Shown here piece by piece: positions 6,256 through 11,482 of a stretch of 33,334 bases of DNA. Each line of letters begins with the position of its first letter. The first letter of the stretch is position 1. The stretch lies in IMG/VR virus record IMGVR_UViG_3300034375_002447, positions 1-33,334 of that record. One strand, given 5' to 3'. A program made the position numbers and the translations under genes. Below the pieces are notes generated by a model. That model searched no databases and was not told the origin of the DNA. It saw only the letters and a program-made list of their open reading frames with translations. The stretch is from a virus.

Positions 6256-7148
6256 TAAAACCTCCATAGTTGCTTGGCTATATCTACGATTGATGGGCCA
6301 TGACGACGCGCTATCTCATTAAAGTCTGGCTGCACTAGGCCGGCCAGATTGCGCCATGATCCGTGTGCGGCTTTCAACAGATTTTGACTTATCTGCCATG
6401 ACCGCACGGCTTCAGCATATGCTCTATCCAAAGCCTCTGGCTTCAACGCATCACAGTTGTCAGCGTTGGCTAGGTAATAGCCTGATGCGCTGACGTATAG
6501 CAGTGATGGTGGTTCACCAGTTGCCTTGGCATAGATTGCTTGCTGAATTTGCTGTTGCGCTGTAGGCACAATGCCGTCTGTCTTGGGTACTCTCCAAGAA
6601 CGGGTGCCGTCTTTGCGCGGTGGGTTTCTAAGGGGTGGCTTGGCCTTCAGATCACACTGGATGCCGCCGCCGCTGTAGTCTTGATAAAGCATGATCGGCA
6701 CATCAATCTCTGGCTCTTTGTGCCAACGCTGATACTCGCCTTCGATCATGTTTGCGCCTGTGAAGCATTCACGCACACCCTGTACGGCATGCAGTATCAT
6801 GTCAGGTATGAAATCTTTGAACGCCTCAAATTCTTCTGCGTCTTTGCCGTCATCCCATGTGCGCGGCTTGTAGCTGTTGTAACGCTCCATCGTCTGCGCG
6901 ATAGCCTTGGCTGGCTCCATGCCGTCTTGCTGCCCGACCATAGGCTGATATCTATCAAGGCCAAGAATTAGGTTTGCACCGTCTTGCACAACGATACCGC
7001 ACCAAGGACGCGCCGCCATTGGCAGCTTGGCACCCATATCACGCACATACAGCTTCAAGATAAACTCATCTTTTGTCTGTGTTGCACCTGATGCGCTGTC
7101 ATGCTTTGCGCCAAACTCTCTGCGATACCCTGGTGTTTCCCATTCCAT
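6255..7148 (-). CDS. RecB/Cas4-like PD-(D/E)XK exonuclease
   Basis: A 297-residue protein that fits the PD-(D/E)XK exonuclease fold. Asp157 in YQDYSGG, the D-x-K element Asp166-Leu-Lys168 (CDLKAK) and the downstream Q-rich helix TAQQQIQQAIYAKATGEPPS followed by LLYVSASGYYLA match the phage RecB/Cas4-like arrangement (D, D/ExK, Q-x-x-x-Y). No Cas4-type cysteine cluster is seen. It should resect DNA ends to make substrate for the ERF-like annealing protein. It is the first gene of the leftward recombination operon, 32 bases downstream of a TGTTGACA operator. Confidence 0.78.
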   Translation of the reverse strand: MEWETPGYRREFGAKHDSASGATQTKDEFILKLYVRDMGAKLPMAARPWCGIVVQDGANLILGLDRYQPMVGQQDGMEPAKAIAQTMERYNSYKPRTWDDGKDAEEFEAFKDFIPDMILHAVQGVRECFTGANMIEGEYQRWHKEPEIDVPIMLYQDYSGGGIQCDLKAKPPLRNPPRKDGTRSWRVPKTDGIVPTAQQQIQQAIYAKATGEPPSLLYVSASGYYLANADNCDALKPEALDRAYAEAVRSWQISQNLLKAAHGSWRNLAGLVQPDFNEIARRHGPSIVDIAKQLWRF

Positions 7149-7176
7149 AATGTGTATTCCTGTGCTTTGTTGTGCC

Positions 7177-7219
7177 TACTGTCAACACTAATTGCATACC
7201 CATTGACAGAGTGTCAACA
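7177..7219. promoter_or_regulatory. divergent operator/promoter region
   Basis: A perfect inverted repeat TTGACA-GAG-TGTCAA lies at 7203-7217, and a further TGTTGACAGTA half-site lies on the minus strand at 7187-7177. On the plus strand TTGACA (7203-7208) is 17 bases from TTAAAA (7226-7231), a possible promoter for the regulator gene. On the minus strand TTGACA (7217-7212) is 17 bases from CAATTA, a weak -10, so the leftward promoter is less clear. The architecture resembles a CI/Cro-type switch, with the regulator encoded next to it being the likely binder. Confidence 0.6.
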
Positions 7220-7237
7220 GGTTTGTTAAAAAAAAGT

Positions 7238-7441
7238 ATGACCTTATCTGAGTATTTGAAATCAAAGCGCATCAGCCAAGCCAAGTTTGCACGGCGGTGC
7301 AACTTGTCACCCGCTGCTATCTGTCGGATCATAGATGGCAACAGGTATCCAACGCCGGAAACTATGCGGCGTATATTTTTGGCTACAGAGGGCGAGGTAA
7401 AACCAAATGACTTTTTTACCCAAAAAATGCGAACCATGTAA
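7238..7441 (+). CDS. Cro/CI-type helix-turn-helix regulator
   Basis: From the ATG at 7238 this is a 67-residue protein, MTLSEYLKSKRISQAKFARR followed by CNLSPAAICRIIDGNRYPTP and ETMRRIFLATEGEVKPNDFF. This is the classical phage HTH_3 layout (helix 2 SQAKFARRC, helix 3 SPAAICRIIDG). It is short, with no dimerisation or peptidase domain, so it is more Cro-like than LexA/CI-like. No Shine-Dalgarno precedes the ATG (only an A-run), and the likely -10 ends 6 bases upstream, so the mRNA could be leaderless. It borders the TTGACA/TGTCAA operator and should regulate the leftward operon and its own gene. Confidence 0.82.
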   Translation: MTLSEYLKSKRISQAKFARRCNLSPAAICRIIDGNRYPTPETMRRIFLATEGEVKPNDFFTQKMRTM

Positions 7442-7595
7442 TGGCTCTGGCTGGGTCAGGGTGTCGTCAAGCTGGGATTATGGTGACGTTGTACCTGATC
7501 TCTGCCCTGACTGTGATGGCACTGGTGAGTTTTACTTACAACGGCCTGAGTATTTCCAAGAGGCTGACACCGACGCGCAGGGTTCTCTGAAGTGA
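7407..7595 (+). CDS. DnaJ-type zinc-finger small protein
   Basis: A 62-residue protein with two CxxCxGxG-type repeats, CEPCNGSGWV (residues 8-17) and CPDCDGTGEF (about 33-42), the zinc-binding repeat of the DnaJ cysteine-rich domain. It contains only one repeat pair rather than the two of full DnaJ and lacks a J domain. It overlaps the regulator gene by 35 bases in another frame and overlaps the next start as GTGA. Function is not known; it may bind a nucleic acid or an unfolded protein. Confidence 0.75.
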   Translation: MTFLPKKCEPCNGSGWVRVSSSWDYGDVVPDLCPDCDGTGEFYLQRPEYFQEADTDAQGSLK

Positions 7596-7978
7596 GCAAG
7601 ATGCAGCGCAACAAAGGCAGTCAGTTTGAACGCTGGTGCTGCAATGAGATCAAAGATCATCTTGGTTACGAGAACGTGCGCAGGAATCTTTCTCAGTATC
7701 AAGAGAAGGGCGGCGCAGATATCCTGATCCCGCACTGGTCTATTGAATGCAAACGGTATGCCAGTGGGCCACATGGCGGGGCTGACGCATGGTGGCAGCA
7801 AGCTGTTAATGCTGCTGGCGACCTTTCTCCAATACTAATCTATAAATATGACCGGCATGAGCCTGTGTGTAAGCTGTTTCTCTGCGACGTGAACAGGGAA
7901 TTTGCTGGCAGCAATGCAACGGTTCTCGTTTCTCTGCCTACATGGTTCTATATCGTGCGAGAGGCTGTGCCTTTTTGA
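7592..7978 (+). CDS. PD-(D/E)XK nuclease, Hjc-like Holliday junction resolvase type
   Basis: A 128-residue protein with the resolvase-like order: N-terminal RNKGSQFERWCCNEIKD with Glu13, then Gly-Gly-Ala-Asp43 (GGADILIP) and the Glu52-Cys-Lys54 element in SIECKRY. The spacing E-x29-D-x8-ExK is typical of small archaeal-Hjc-like and phage resolvases. It may resolve replication or recombination intermediates before packaging. The start is GTG, forming GTGA with the upstream stop; an in-frame ATG three codons later is an alternative. It is the last rightward gene before the repeat-rich intergenic region. Confidence 0.78.
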   Translation: MSKMQRNKGSQFERWCCNEIKDHLGYENVRRNLSQYQEKGGADILIPHWSIECKRYASGPHGGADAWWQQAVNAAGDLSPILIYKYDRHEPVCKLFLCDVNREFAGSNATVLVSLPTWFYIVREAVPF

Positions 7979-8180
7979 TGGGCTTTACTGTCAATGCAAT
8001 CCGTGATATTTAAGAAATATCTTAGCATTGCCGCGCAGCATACGACGCATTGCTGAGTGCATCGCATTGCACAATGTTATCCCTTTTTTTTATAAAAAAA
8101 TAAGGCATGGCAGGGTGCAACGCACTGCATTCATTGCTACGCGCAGCATTGCTAGGTTGTTTCCTCCCTGAGAAAACTAA
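7979..8180. other. gene-free repeat region, candidate origin or control site
   Basis: No gene is seen here. GCATTGC occurs at 8025, 8047, 8064 and 8146, with near copies between. A perfect hairpin GATATTT-AAG-AAATATC lies at 8005-8021. An AT-rich palindrome TTTTTTTATAAAAAAA lies near 8085-8100, preceded by TTATCC at 8076, similar to the first six bases of a DnaA box (TTATCCACA). Short repeats next to an AT-rich block are the usual look of an iteron-type origin, but they could also be operators or a rightward transcription end. Confidence 0.5.
8139..8152 (+). repeat. 14-bp repeat shared with 11338-11351
   Basis: ACGCGCAGCATTGC occurs exactly here and again at 11338-11351, in the two gene-free regions that bracket the small-gene cassette. 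It contains the GCATTGC core repeated elsewhere in this region. Confidence 0.7.
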
Positions 8181-8201
8181 AGAGGGGCTTTACGCCCCTC
8201 T
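8181..8201 (-). terminator. intrinsic terminator of the small-gene cassette
   Basis: AGAGGGGC-TTTAC-GCCCCTCT forms a strong hairpin. Leftward it is followed by TTTAGTTTTCTC, a T-rich tract, so it should end transcription of the cassette that starts near 11115. The stop codon of the XRE gene lies in its loop. Confidence 0.75.
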
Positions 8202-8390
8202 CTCTTTCTCTGCCAGCAGTTTGTCATAAAGCTGTTGTGAATTGAGTAGTAGCGCCACGGGTTGCGGCACCTTTCTCTTGCCTGTTTCATAGTACCATAT
8301 GGCTTGTTCACTCACTCCAATGCGTTCAGCCATTGCCTTAATTGTAAGTGCCAGGCGCTGCCTTTCCTGTTTAAACTCTTGTGCTGTCAT
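8190..8390 (-). CDS. XRE-family HTH regulator
   Basis: A 66-residue protein MTAQEFKQERQRLALTIKAM followed by AERIGVSEQAIWYYETGKRK and VPQPVALLLNSQQLYDKLLA. This is a compact Xre/Cro-type helix-turn-helix (helix 2 TIKAMAERIG, helix 3 SEQAIWYYETGKR) of the kind used as phage or plasmid regulators. AGAAAGG lies 6 bases before the ATG. It is the last gene of the leftward cassette, directly before the terminator and the repeat region, so the repeats are candidate targets. That link is inference. Confidence 0.8.
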   Translation of the reverse strand: MTAQEFKQERQRLALTIKAMAERIGVSEQAIWYYETGKRKVPQPVALLLNSQQLYDKLLAEKERGA

Positions 8391-8412
8391 GCTATACCTT
8401 TCTAGCTAGTGA

Positions 8413-8444
8413 TGGCGGGGGTTTGCTGATCCTTTCCCCCGCCA
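8413..8444 (-). promoter_or_regulatory. hairpin with Shine-Dalgarno-like motif in its loop
   Basis: A 9-base-pair stem (TGGCGGGGG pairing with CCCCCGCCA) encloses a 14-base loop that on the minus strand reads AAAGGATCAGCAAA. It lies between the zinc-protein gene and the XRE gene. No start codon follows the AAAGGATCA motif, so it is not an ordinary ribosome binding site. No T-run follows in the leftward direction. It may be an RNA-processing or protein-binding element. Confidence 0.55.
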
Positions 8445-8452
8445 TTTCTCTG

Positions 8453-8644
8453 TCATGTGTCGTCTTCTTCAAAGTCCTTACGCGGTATCCATCCGGTTTC
8501 TATGCCGCACTTGTTGCACCAGACTTCGCAATCTGGGTCGCCCTGCCACTCTCGGTTCCACACCTGATAGAACATATTCACATGGATGTGATCCGATCCG
8601 CATGTGTGGCAGACAACGTCATTTTCAAAGCTAAACTGTGACAT
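8453..8644 (-). CDS. small zinc-ribbon-like protein
   Basis: From the ATG at 8644, with AGAAAGGATCAG 4-5 bases upstream, this is a 63-residue acidic protein. VVCHTCGSDHIHVNMFYQVW carries the first CxxC and VWCNKCGIETGW the second, about 30 residues apart, suggesting a zinc ribbon. The C terminus is acidic (FEEDDT). Function unknown; zinc ribbons of this size in phage early regions often bind nucleic acid or host proteins. Confidence 0.7.
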   Translation of the reverse strand: MSQFSFENDVVCHTCGSDHIHVNMFYQVWNREWQGDPDCEVWCNKCGIETGWIPRKDFEEDDT

Positions 8645-8663
8645 TCTTCTGATCCTTTCTCTG

Positions 8664-8861
8664 TTAGTCGATGGGGAAATGCAGCGTATCAAAAGGCTTT
8701 AGCGTGCGTTCTTCAACGTGCCAGCTTTCCTCTCTTTCACTGTCAAAGTGCATGCGCTTTAATTCTTCTGCGCATTCTTCTGTCCATGCCAGCCAAACGT
8801 CTGCCCCCCAACGGTGGCTGTGCGTCACTGCATAAACTGTTACTGATCCTTCCCAAGCCAT
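8664..8861 (-). CDS. small protein, unknown
   Basis: A 65-residue protein MAWEGSVTVYAVTHSHRWGA followed by DVWLAWTEECAEELKRMHFD and SEREESWHVEERTLKPFDTL. It is rich in Trp, Glu and His and looks like a small alpha/beta protein. The start follows the AGAAAGGATCAG motif. I recognise no family. It is one of a run of small leftward genes of host-takeover or accessory type. Confidence 0.62.
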   Translation of the reverse strand: MAWEGSVTVYAVTHSHRWGADVWLAWTEECAEELKRMHFDSEREESWHVEERTLKPFDTLHFPID

Positions 8862-8878
8862 AACTGATCCTTTCTCTG

Positions 8879-9082
8879 CTAGCACCAGTGATCTGTGCCT
8901 TGTGTGATGGGGCCAATGCCCGCGCTGTGTGTGCTATCGCGTGCTATGATTTCGGCATAGCGTTGTGCTGCCTCTGTCTCTGTCTCGCAGACTTCCCATT
9001 GGTCATAGAGATAAACACCCTCTGCCCATAGCTGGCACGGCTCACCAGTGCCGCGCCGCTCTGTATAGAATAAAACCCACAT
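8879..9082 (-). CDS. small protein, unknown
   Basis: A 67-residue protein MWVLFYTERRGTGEPCQLWA followed by EGVYLYDQWEVCETETEAAQ and RYAEIIARDSTHSAGIGPIT. It has two or three predicted strands and one helix (TEAAQRYAEIIARD) and is not recognised. AGAGGGCAG precedes the ATG, and the start is one base from the stop of the small gene at 9084-9236, indicating coupled translation. Confidence 0.62.
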   Translation of the reverse strand: MWVLFYTERRGTGEPCQLWAEGVYLYDQWEVCETETEAAQRYAEIIARDSTHSAGIGPITQGTDHWC

Positions 9083-9083
9083 G

Positions 9084-9236
9084 TCACTGCCCTCTGATTA
9101 GGTCTAGGGGCGTGATGCAGTACGGGTGGCCCCAGTCATTGACTGTTGCGCACCCACTAGCGACGTTGAGCAACAGGAAAGCTAGAAGCATGCCAACGCC
9201 CAGCGCCGTCACTGTTCCGATGATTGCCTTTGTCAT
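9084..9236 (-). CDS. 50-residue membrane or lipoprotein-like peptide
   Basis: This short gene reads MTKAIIGTVTALGVGMLLAF then LLLNVASGCATVNDWGHPYC and ITPLDLIRGQ. A single hydrophobic segment spans residues 5-25 after a Lys, followed by VASGC, which is close to a lipobox with Cys29 as the acylation site, then a short polar tail with one further Cys. It could be a small lipoprotein, which in phages may be an outer spanin, or simply a small membrane peptide. TAGGGGGC lies before the ATG, and it fits exactly into the gap between its neighbours (one base to the next start), which supports its being real. Confidence 0.65.
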   Translation of the reverse strand: MTKAIIGTVTALGVGMLLAFLLLNVASGCATVNDWGHPYCITPLDLIRGQ

Positions 9237-9245
9237 GTCTGCCCC

Positions 9246-9461
9246 CTAGTAACTGATGCCGACAATGCGTTGCTTGCCGCTTTTGGTTGTCTGAATATCA
9301 ACGTCAACGCTTCTGCCTTCCATGCCGGAATGAATAATGTATGCGTCCGATATGTTGGCCTTTGTGCGTACCGCTTGCCCCGTTGTGAATGTAATCTCAA
9401 AGGCAGGGTTTCCCATGCTGCTATTGGCCAGCCGCTTGATGGTTTTGATTGTCTTTCTCAT
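9246..9461 (-). CDS. small basic protein, unknown
   Basis: A 71-residue protein MRKTIKTIKRLANSSMGNPA followed by FEITFTTGQAVRTKANISDA and YIIHSGMEGRSVDVDIQTTK. The basic N terminus and alternating beta-strand pattern afterwards suggest a small beta-rich nucleic-acid-binding fold, but no family is recognised. Its ATG overlaps the upstream stop (TAATG), so it is translated together with the gene at 9461-9763. Confidence 0.62.
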   Translation of the reverse strand: MRKTIKTIKRLANSSMGNPAFEITFTTGQAVRTKANISDAYIIHSGMEGRSVDVDIQTTKSGKQRIVGISY

Positions 9462-9763
9462 TAGTCAACCCTCACTTGCATAAGTTCAAAGTGTTCGTCC
9501 TCGCACAGTATCGCCATGTCTAGGCGGTCTGTTACCGAAAACATTTGATACCACTTGCCGTTGCCGCAAAAATCTTTGTGGTATTTCTTGGCGGCGCTGC
9601 TGGCGAAGTATGTCCAAAGCTTCACCGCTTTGTTGCGGTCATAGGTGCCAGCATCAAAACGCTTTTGCAGGTTCTTTTCTATGCTTTCGCGTTGCTGGCG
9701 GTACAGGTCGGCATCGTTCAATGCGTACAGGTATAATTCGCGGGTTTCGTGTGAGTGTTCCAT
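9461..9763 (-). CDS. conserved small phage protein, unknown
   Basis: A 100-residue protein with MEHSHETRELYLYALNDADL and YRQQRESIEKNLQKRFDAGT followed by YDRNKAVKLWTYFASSAAKK and YHKDFCGNGKWYQMFSVTDR. I recognise the pattern LY-x4-ND-x-LYRQ, K-N-L, G-x-YD and A-x-KL-W-x-YxxxxAAKKY as a small family seen in many tailed phages, without known function. CAAAGGATCAG lies upstream of the ATG. Just before it on the transcript are two adjacent hairpins (9787-9820) that might affect its expression. Confidence 0.7.
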   Translation of the reverse strand: MEHSHETRELYLYALNDADLYRQQRESIEKNLQKRFDAGTYDRNKAVKLWTYFASSAAKKYHKDFCGNGKWYQMFSVTDRLDMAILCEDEHFELMQVRVD

Positions 9764-9786
9764 GATCTCTGATCCTTTGTTGTTTT

Positions 9787-9820
9787 CTGACGGGCCTCGT
9801 CAGTGCCGGCGATACCGGCA
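9787..9820. promoter_or_regulatory. two adjacent perfect hairpins
   Basis: CTGACG-GGCCT-CGTCAG (9787-9803) is immediately followed by TGCCGG-CGATA-CCGGCA (9804-9820). Each has a 6-base-pair stem and a 5-base loop and there is no spacer between them. They lie in a 91-base gap between two leftward genes. No T-run follows on either strand, so they look more like an RNA-processing, attenuation or protein-binding element than a terminator. Confidence 0.6.
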
Positions 9821-9854
9821 GACATAGCGCGACGGTGCCGCGCCATGTTTCGGC

Positions 9855-10037
9855 CTATTCAATATGGGGCTGCAAATATTCCGGAATGCGAAACTCAAAA
9901 ACTGTAGTTTTCTCGACCCATTCCATGCGCGTGCAATGCGCTTGTGCGTCGGCTTGTGTCGAGTATTGCGTTTCCAGTGTGTAGCGTTCGCCGGTCATTT
10001 GATCGTAACCCGATATTTTCCAGTGTGTGGTTTCCAT
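9855..10037 (-). CDS. small protein, unknown
   Basis: From the ATG at 10037, with CAGGGGGC upstream, this is a 60-residue protein METTHWKISGYDQMTGERYT followed by LETQYSTQADAQAHCTRMEW and VEKTTVFEFRIPEYLQPHIE. It looks like a compact beta-alpha-beta fold. I do not recognise it. The start is one base from the stop of the upstream membrane-protein gene, so I prefer it over the longer reading of 98 residues, which would run across that gene. Confidence 0.62.
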   Translation of the reverse strand: METTHWKISGYDQMTGERYTLETQYSTQADAQAHCTRMEWVEKTTVFEFRIPEYLQPHIE

Positions 10038-10038
10038 G

Positions 10039-10281
10039 TTACGCCCCCTGATATTCAATAAGATTGATAACAAGGCCAACGAGTGACCAGAAGAACGACA
10101 CAAAGCCAGCTGCCGCCAGCCCCATGCCAAGATAAAAGCCGATCTGGTCATGCGGTATTGTTTGCATGATCAATGCGCCAGCAAGGCCAACACCAATGCT
10201 GGCAATGACAAGAATGGCAAAGACAATGGCCTGAAGCTTGGCAATGGTCTTAGGGTGTCTATGAAAAACTGCGCGTTGCAT
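10039..10281 (-). CDS. small two-helix inner-membrane protein
   Basis: An 80-residue protein with a basic N terminus (MQRAVFHRHPKTIAKLQ) and two membrane segments, about residues 18-40 (IVFAILVIASIGVGLAGALI) and 47-73 (GFYLGMGLAAAGFVSFFWSL then VGLVINLI). The termini are probably cytoplasmic. AGAAAGGATCAG precedes the ATG. In an early-type cassette such a protein could affect the host envelope or superinfection, but nothing in the sequence decides this. Confidence 0.68.
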   Translation of the reverse strand: MQRAVFHRHPKTIAKLQAIVFAILVIASIGVGLAGALIMQTIPHDQIGFYLGMGLAAAGFVSFFWSLVGLVINLIEYQGA

Positions 10282-10296
10282 GATTACTGATCCTTT

Positions 10297-10914
10297 CTAG
10301 AATAGTGCAAGCTGGCATTCGGCGGGTGCCGGTGCTTGTGTCGGGAATAGCGCGGGAAATAGGCTAGACGCTGCCGGTTGCGCCATTGGCGGCAGTTTAG
10401 CTGATGGGCAAAGGCAAGCGGACGTGCCGTCTGCAATCCCTGCCGTGCGGCTGCCACATGCGCAATGCTTTGGCTGTGCCGGTGCCGCGTGTTTGAATGG
10501 CGTTGTGATACGGATCACGTTTTTAACGATCTTCCGACGCCCCCAAAACTCGGCAATGGGTTTGACGCCGCTCTGATCTGCTACAGTGCCATTACATACG
10601 ATCTGCACATGACTGCCAGTCGTTACCATGTAAACAGCATCCTTTGCCGTGAATTGATCGACAAAGCGATATAACGGGCCGCGCGTACCTTTGGGCATGT
10701 AGGTTTCATGTCCTACGTCTAGCCGATCTAAAACCTTTTTCTGGTCTGTTGTGTATGTGCCGCCTTTCCAGCGCTTGCCATATGTGCGCGGGTTTACCGC
10801 TTTGAAGGCATTCCAAGCACGGGCGAATGATACGCCCGATGCAATGGCAACAGCAGTCACGCCGCAATTCGGGCCTTTGCGTTGGTCGGCAGGGTTTGCA
10901 AGCTTGATAGTCAT
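10297..10914 (-). CDS. papain-like cysteine peptidase (C39-like) with a Pro/Cys-rich tail
   Basis: A 205-residue protein. Cys17 sits in GPNCGVTAVAIASGVSFARA, the N-terminal helix pattern of papain-fold C39-like peptidases. His102 is in the following strand (VTTGSHVQIVCNGTVADQSG), and Asp113 is a candidate third residue. Residues 141-205 form a separate low-complexity tail rich in Pro, Ala and Cys (CACG, CLCP). Phages carry such domains in accessory regions; the substrate is unknown and may be a host protein or a peptide. An unprocessed non-catalytic binding role is also possible. AGGGGGC precedes the ATG. Confidence 0.72.
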   Translation of the reverse strand: MTIKLANPADQRKGPNCGVTAVAIASGVSFARAWNAFKAVNPRTYGKRWKGGTYTTDQKKVLDRLDVGHETYMPKGTRGPLYRFVDQFTAKDAVYMVTTGSHVQIVCNGTVADQSGVKPIAEFWGRRKIVKNVIRITTPFKHAAPAQPKHCACGSRTAGIADGTSACLCPSAKLPPMAQPAASSLFPALFPTQAPAPAECQLALF

Positions 10915-10923
10915 TGCCGCCCC

Positions 10924-11115
10924 CTATCGCTGCAAACTTGCTTTGAAGTCTTCGGCTTCGTACTGGTCCGGCCTGTCATAGAAGTCTGTGCTAATCCACT
11001 TGCCGTTATGCTTGGCGAGAAGTGGATGCTCATCACCGAGCGTTGGATGCTCAAAGAATGAAACACCGGCAACAGTGAATAGGTATGCTGGCTGATTATA
11101 ATTGACGTTATTCAT
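10924..11115 (-). CDS. small protein, unknown
   Basis: A 63-residue protein from the ATG at 11115, MNNVNYNQPAYLFTVAGVSF followed by FEHPTLGDEHPLLAKHNGKW and ISTDFYDRPDQYEAEDFKAS. It is not recognised and has a probable beta-rich fold. TAAAGGATCA lies before the start, which is why the longer 78-residue reading is not used. It is the first gene of the leftward cassette, so it should be transcribed from the control region at 11116-11180. Confidence 0.64.
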   Translation of the reverse strand: MNNVNYNQPAYLFTVAGVSFFEHPTLGDEHPLLAKHNGKWISTDFYDRPDQYEAEDFKASLQR

Positions 11116-11149
11116 GATTTGATCCTTTATCAGAGCTAGTGATATATCA

Positions 11150-11180
11150 TCCCTAACCATTGGCTACTATACTGTCAACA
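11150..11180 (-). promoter_or_regulatory. leftward operator/promoter candidate
   Basis: On the minus strand TGTTGACAGTA (11180-11170) is identical to the sequence at 7187-7177 ahead of the other leftward operon. TTGACA is a perfect -35 element, with TAGGGA 17 bases on as a weak -10. A TATAGT sequence lies close downstream of TTGACA at 11169-11164. The perfect match to the other site favours a protein operator. Confidence 0.5.
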
Positions 11181-11337
11181 AGAAAAATGATATTTATTGA
11201 AATATTCCAAGCAAAGCACAGCAAGGCATAGGCAGCGCCACATATATATATACAGGCAAGGCACCCCGCTTTGATCTGGAATGTGACCGGCTTTGTGGGT
11301 GTTTGAGTATGCCAGCACACACACAACAAAGACAGAG

Positions 11338-11366
11338 ACGCGCAGCATTGCCGGTGCAGCATTGCC
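11338..11366 (+). repeat. tandem GCAGCATTGCC repeats, 14-bp period
   Basis: GCAGCATTGCC occurs twice, at 11342-11352 and 11356-11366, a 14-base period. The first copy extends to ACGCGCAGCATTGC (11338-11351), exactly the same as 8139-8152 in the other gene-free region. Confidence 0.65.
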
Positions 11367-11482
11367 AGCGCCGCACAGCTGGCAGGGCAGGGGGGGCATA
11401 AACAAAGGCATCGCCCCCGACGCGTGGGGCCGCGGTGTATGTGTGTTAATTCCCCCTATCCCACACACAGCCAGGAGGAAAC

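Larger units (their letters stand above)
11116..11482. other. gene-free divergent control region
   Basis: No gene is seen in these 367 bases, and open frames on the minus strand have no usable start. The left part carries a TGTTGACA element and an AT-rich region for the leftward cassette. An (AT)n run (near 11242-11252) is a possible DNA-melting element. The right part holds the shared GCAGCATTGCC repeats, a GGGGGC/GCCCCC hairpin (11392-11418, loop 15) and a TGTGTG/CACACA inverted pair (11440-11445 and 11462-11467), then the Shine-Dalgarno AGGAGG of the small terminase gene. Control of the late genes and a packaging site are both possible. Confidence 0.55.

Noticed and set aside
11392-11418. 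GGGGGC/GCCCCC pair as a terminator
   Set aside because: Loop of 15 bases and no T-run on either strand; more likely chance or part of a control or packaging site.
11175-11468. Minus-strand frames in the divergent control region (Cys-rich peptides)
   Set aside because: No ribosome site, odd Cys/His-rich composition and position in a regulatory region with repeats and hairpins.
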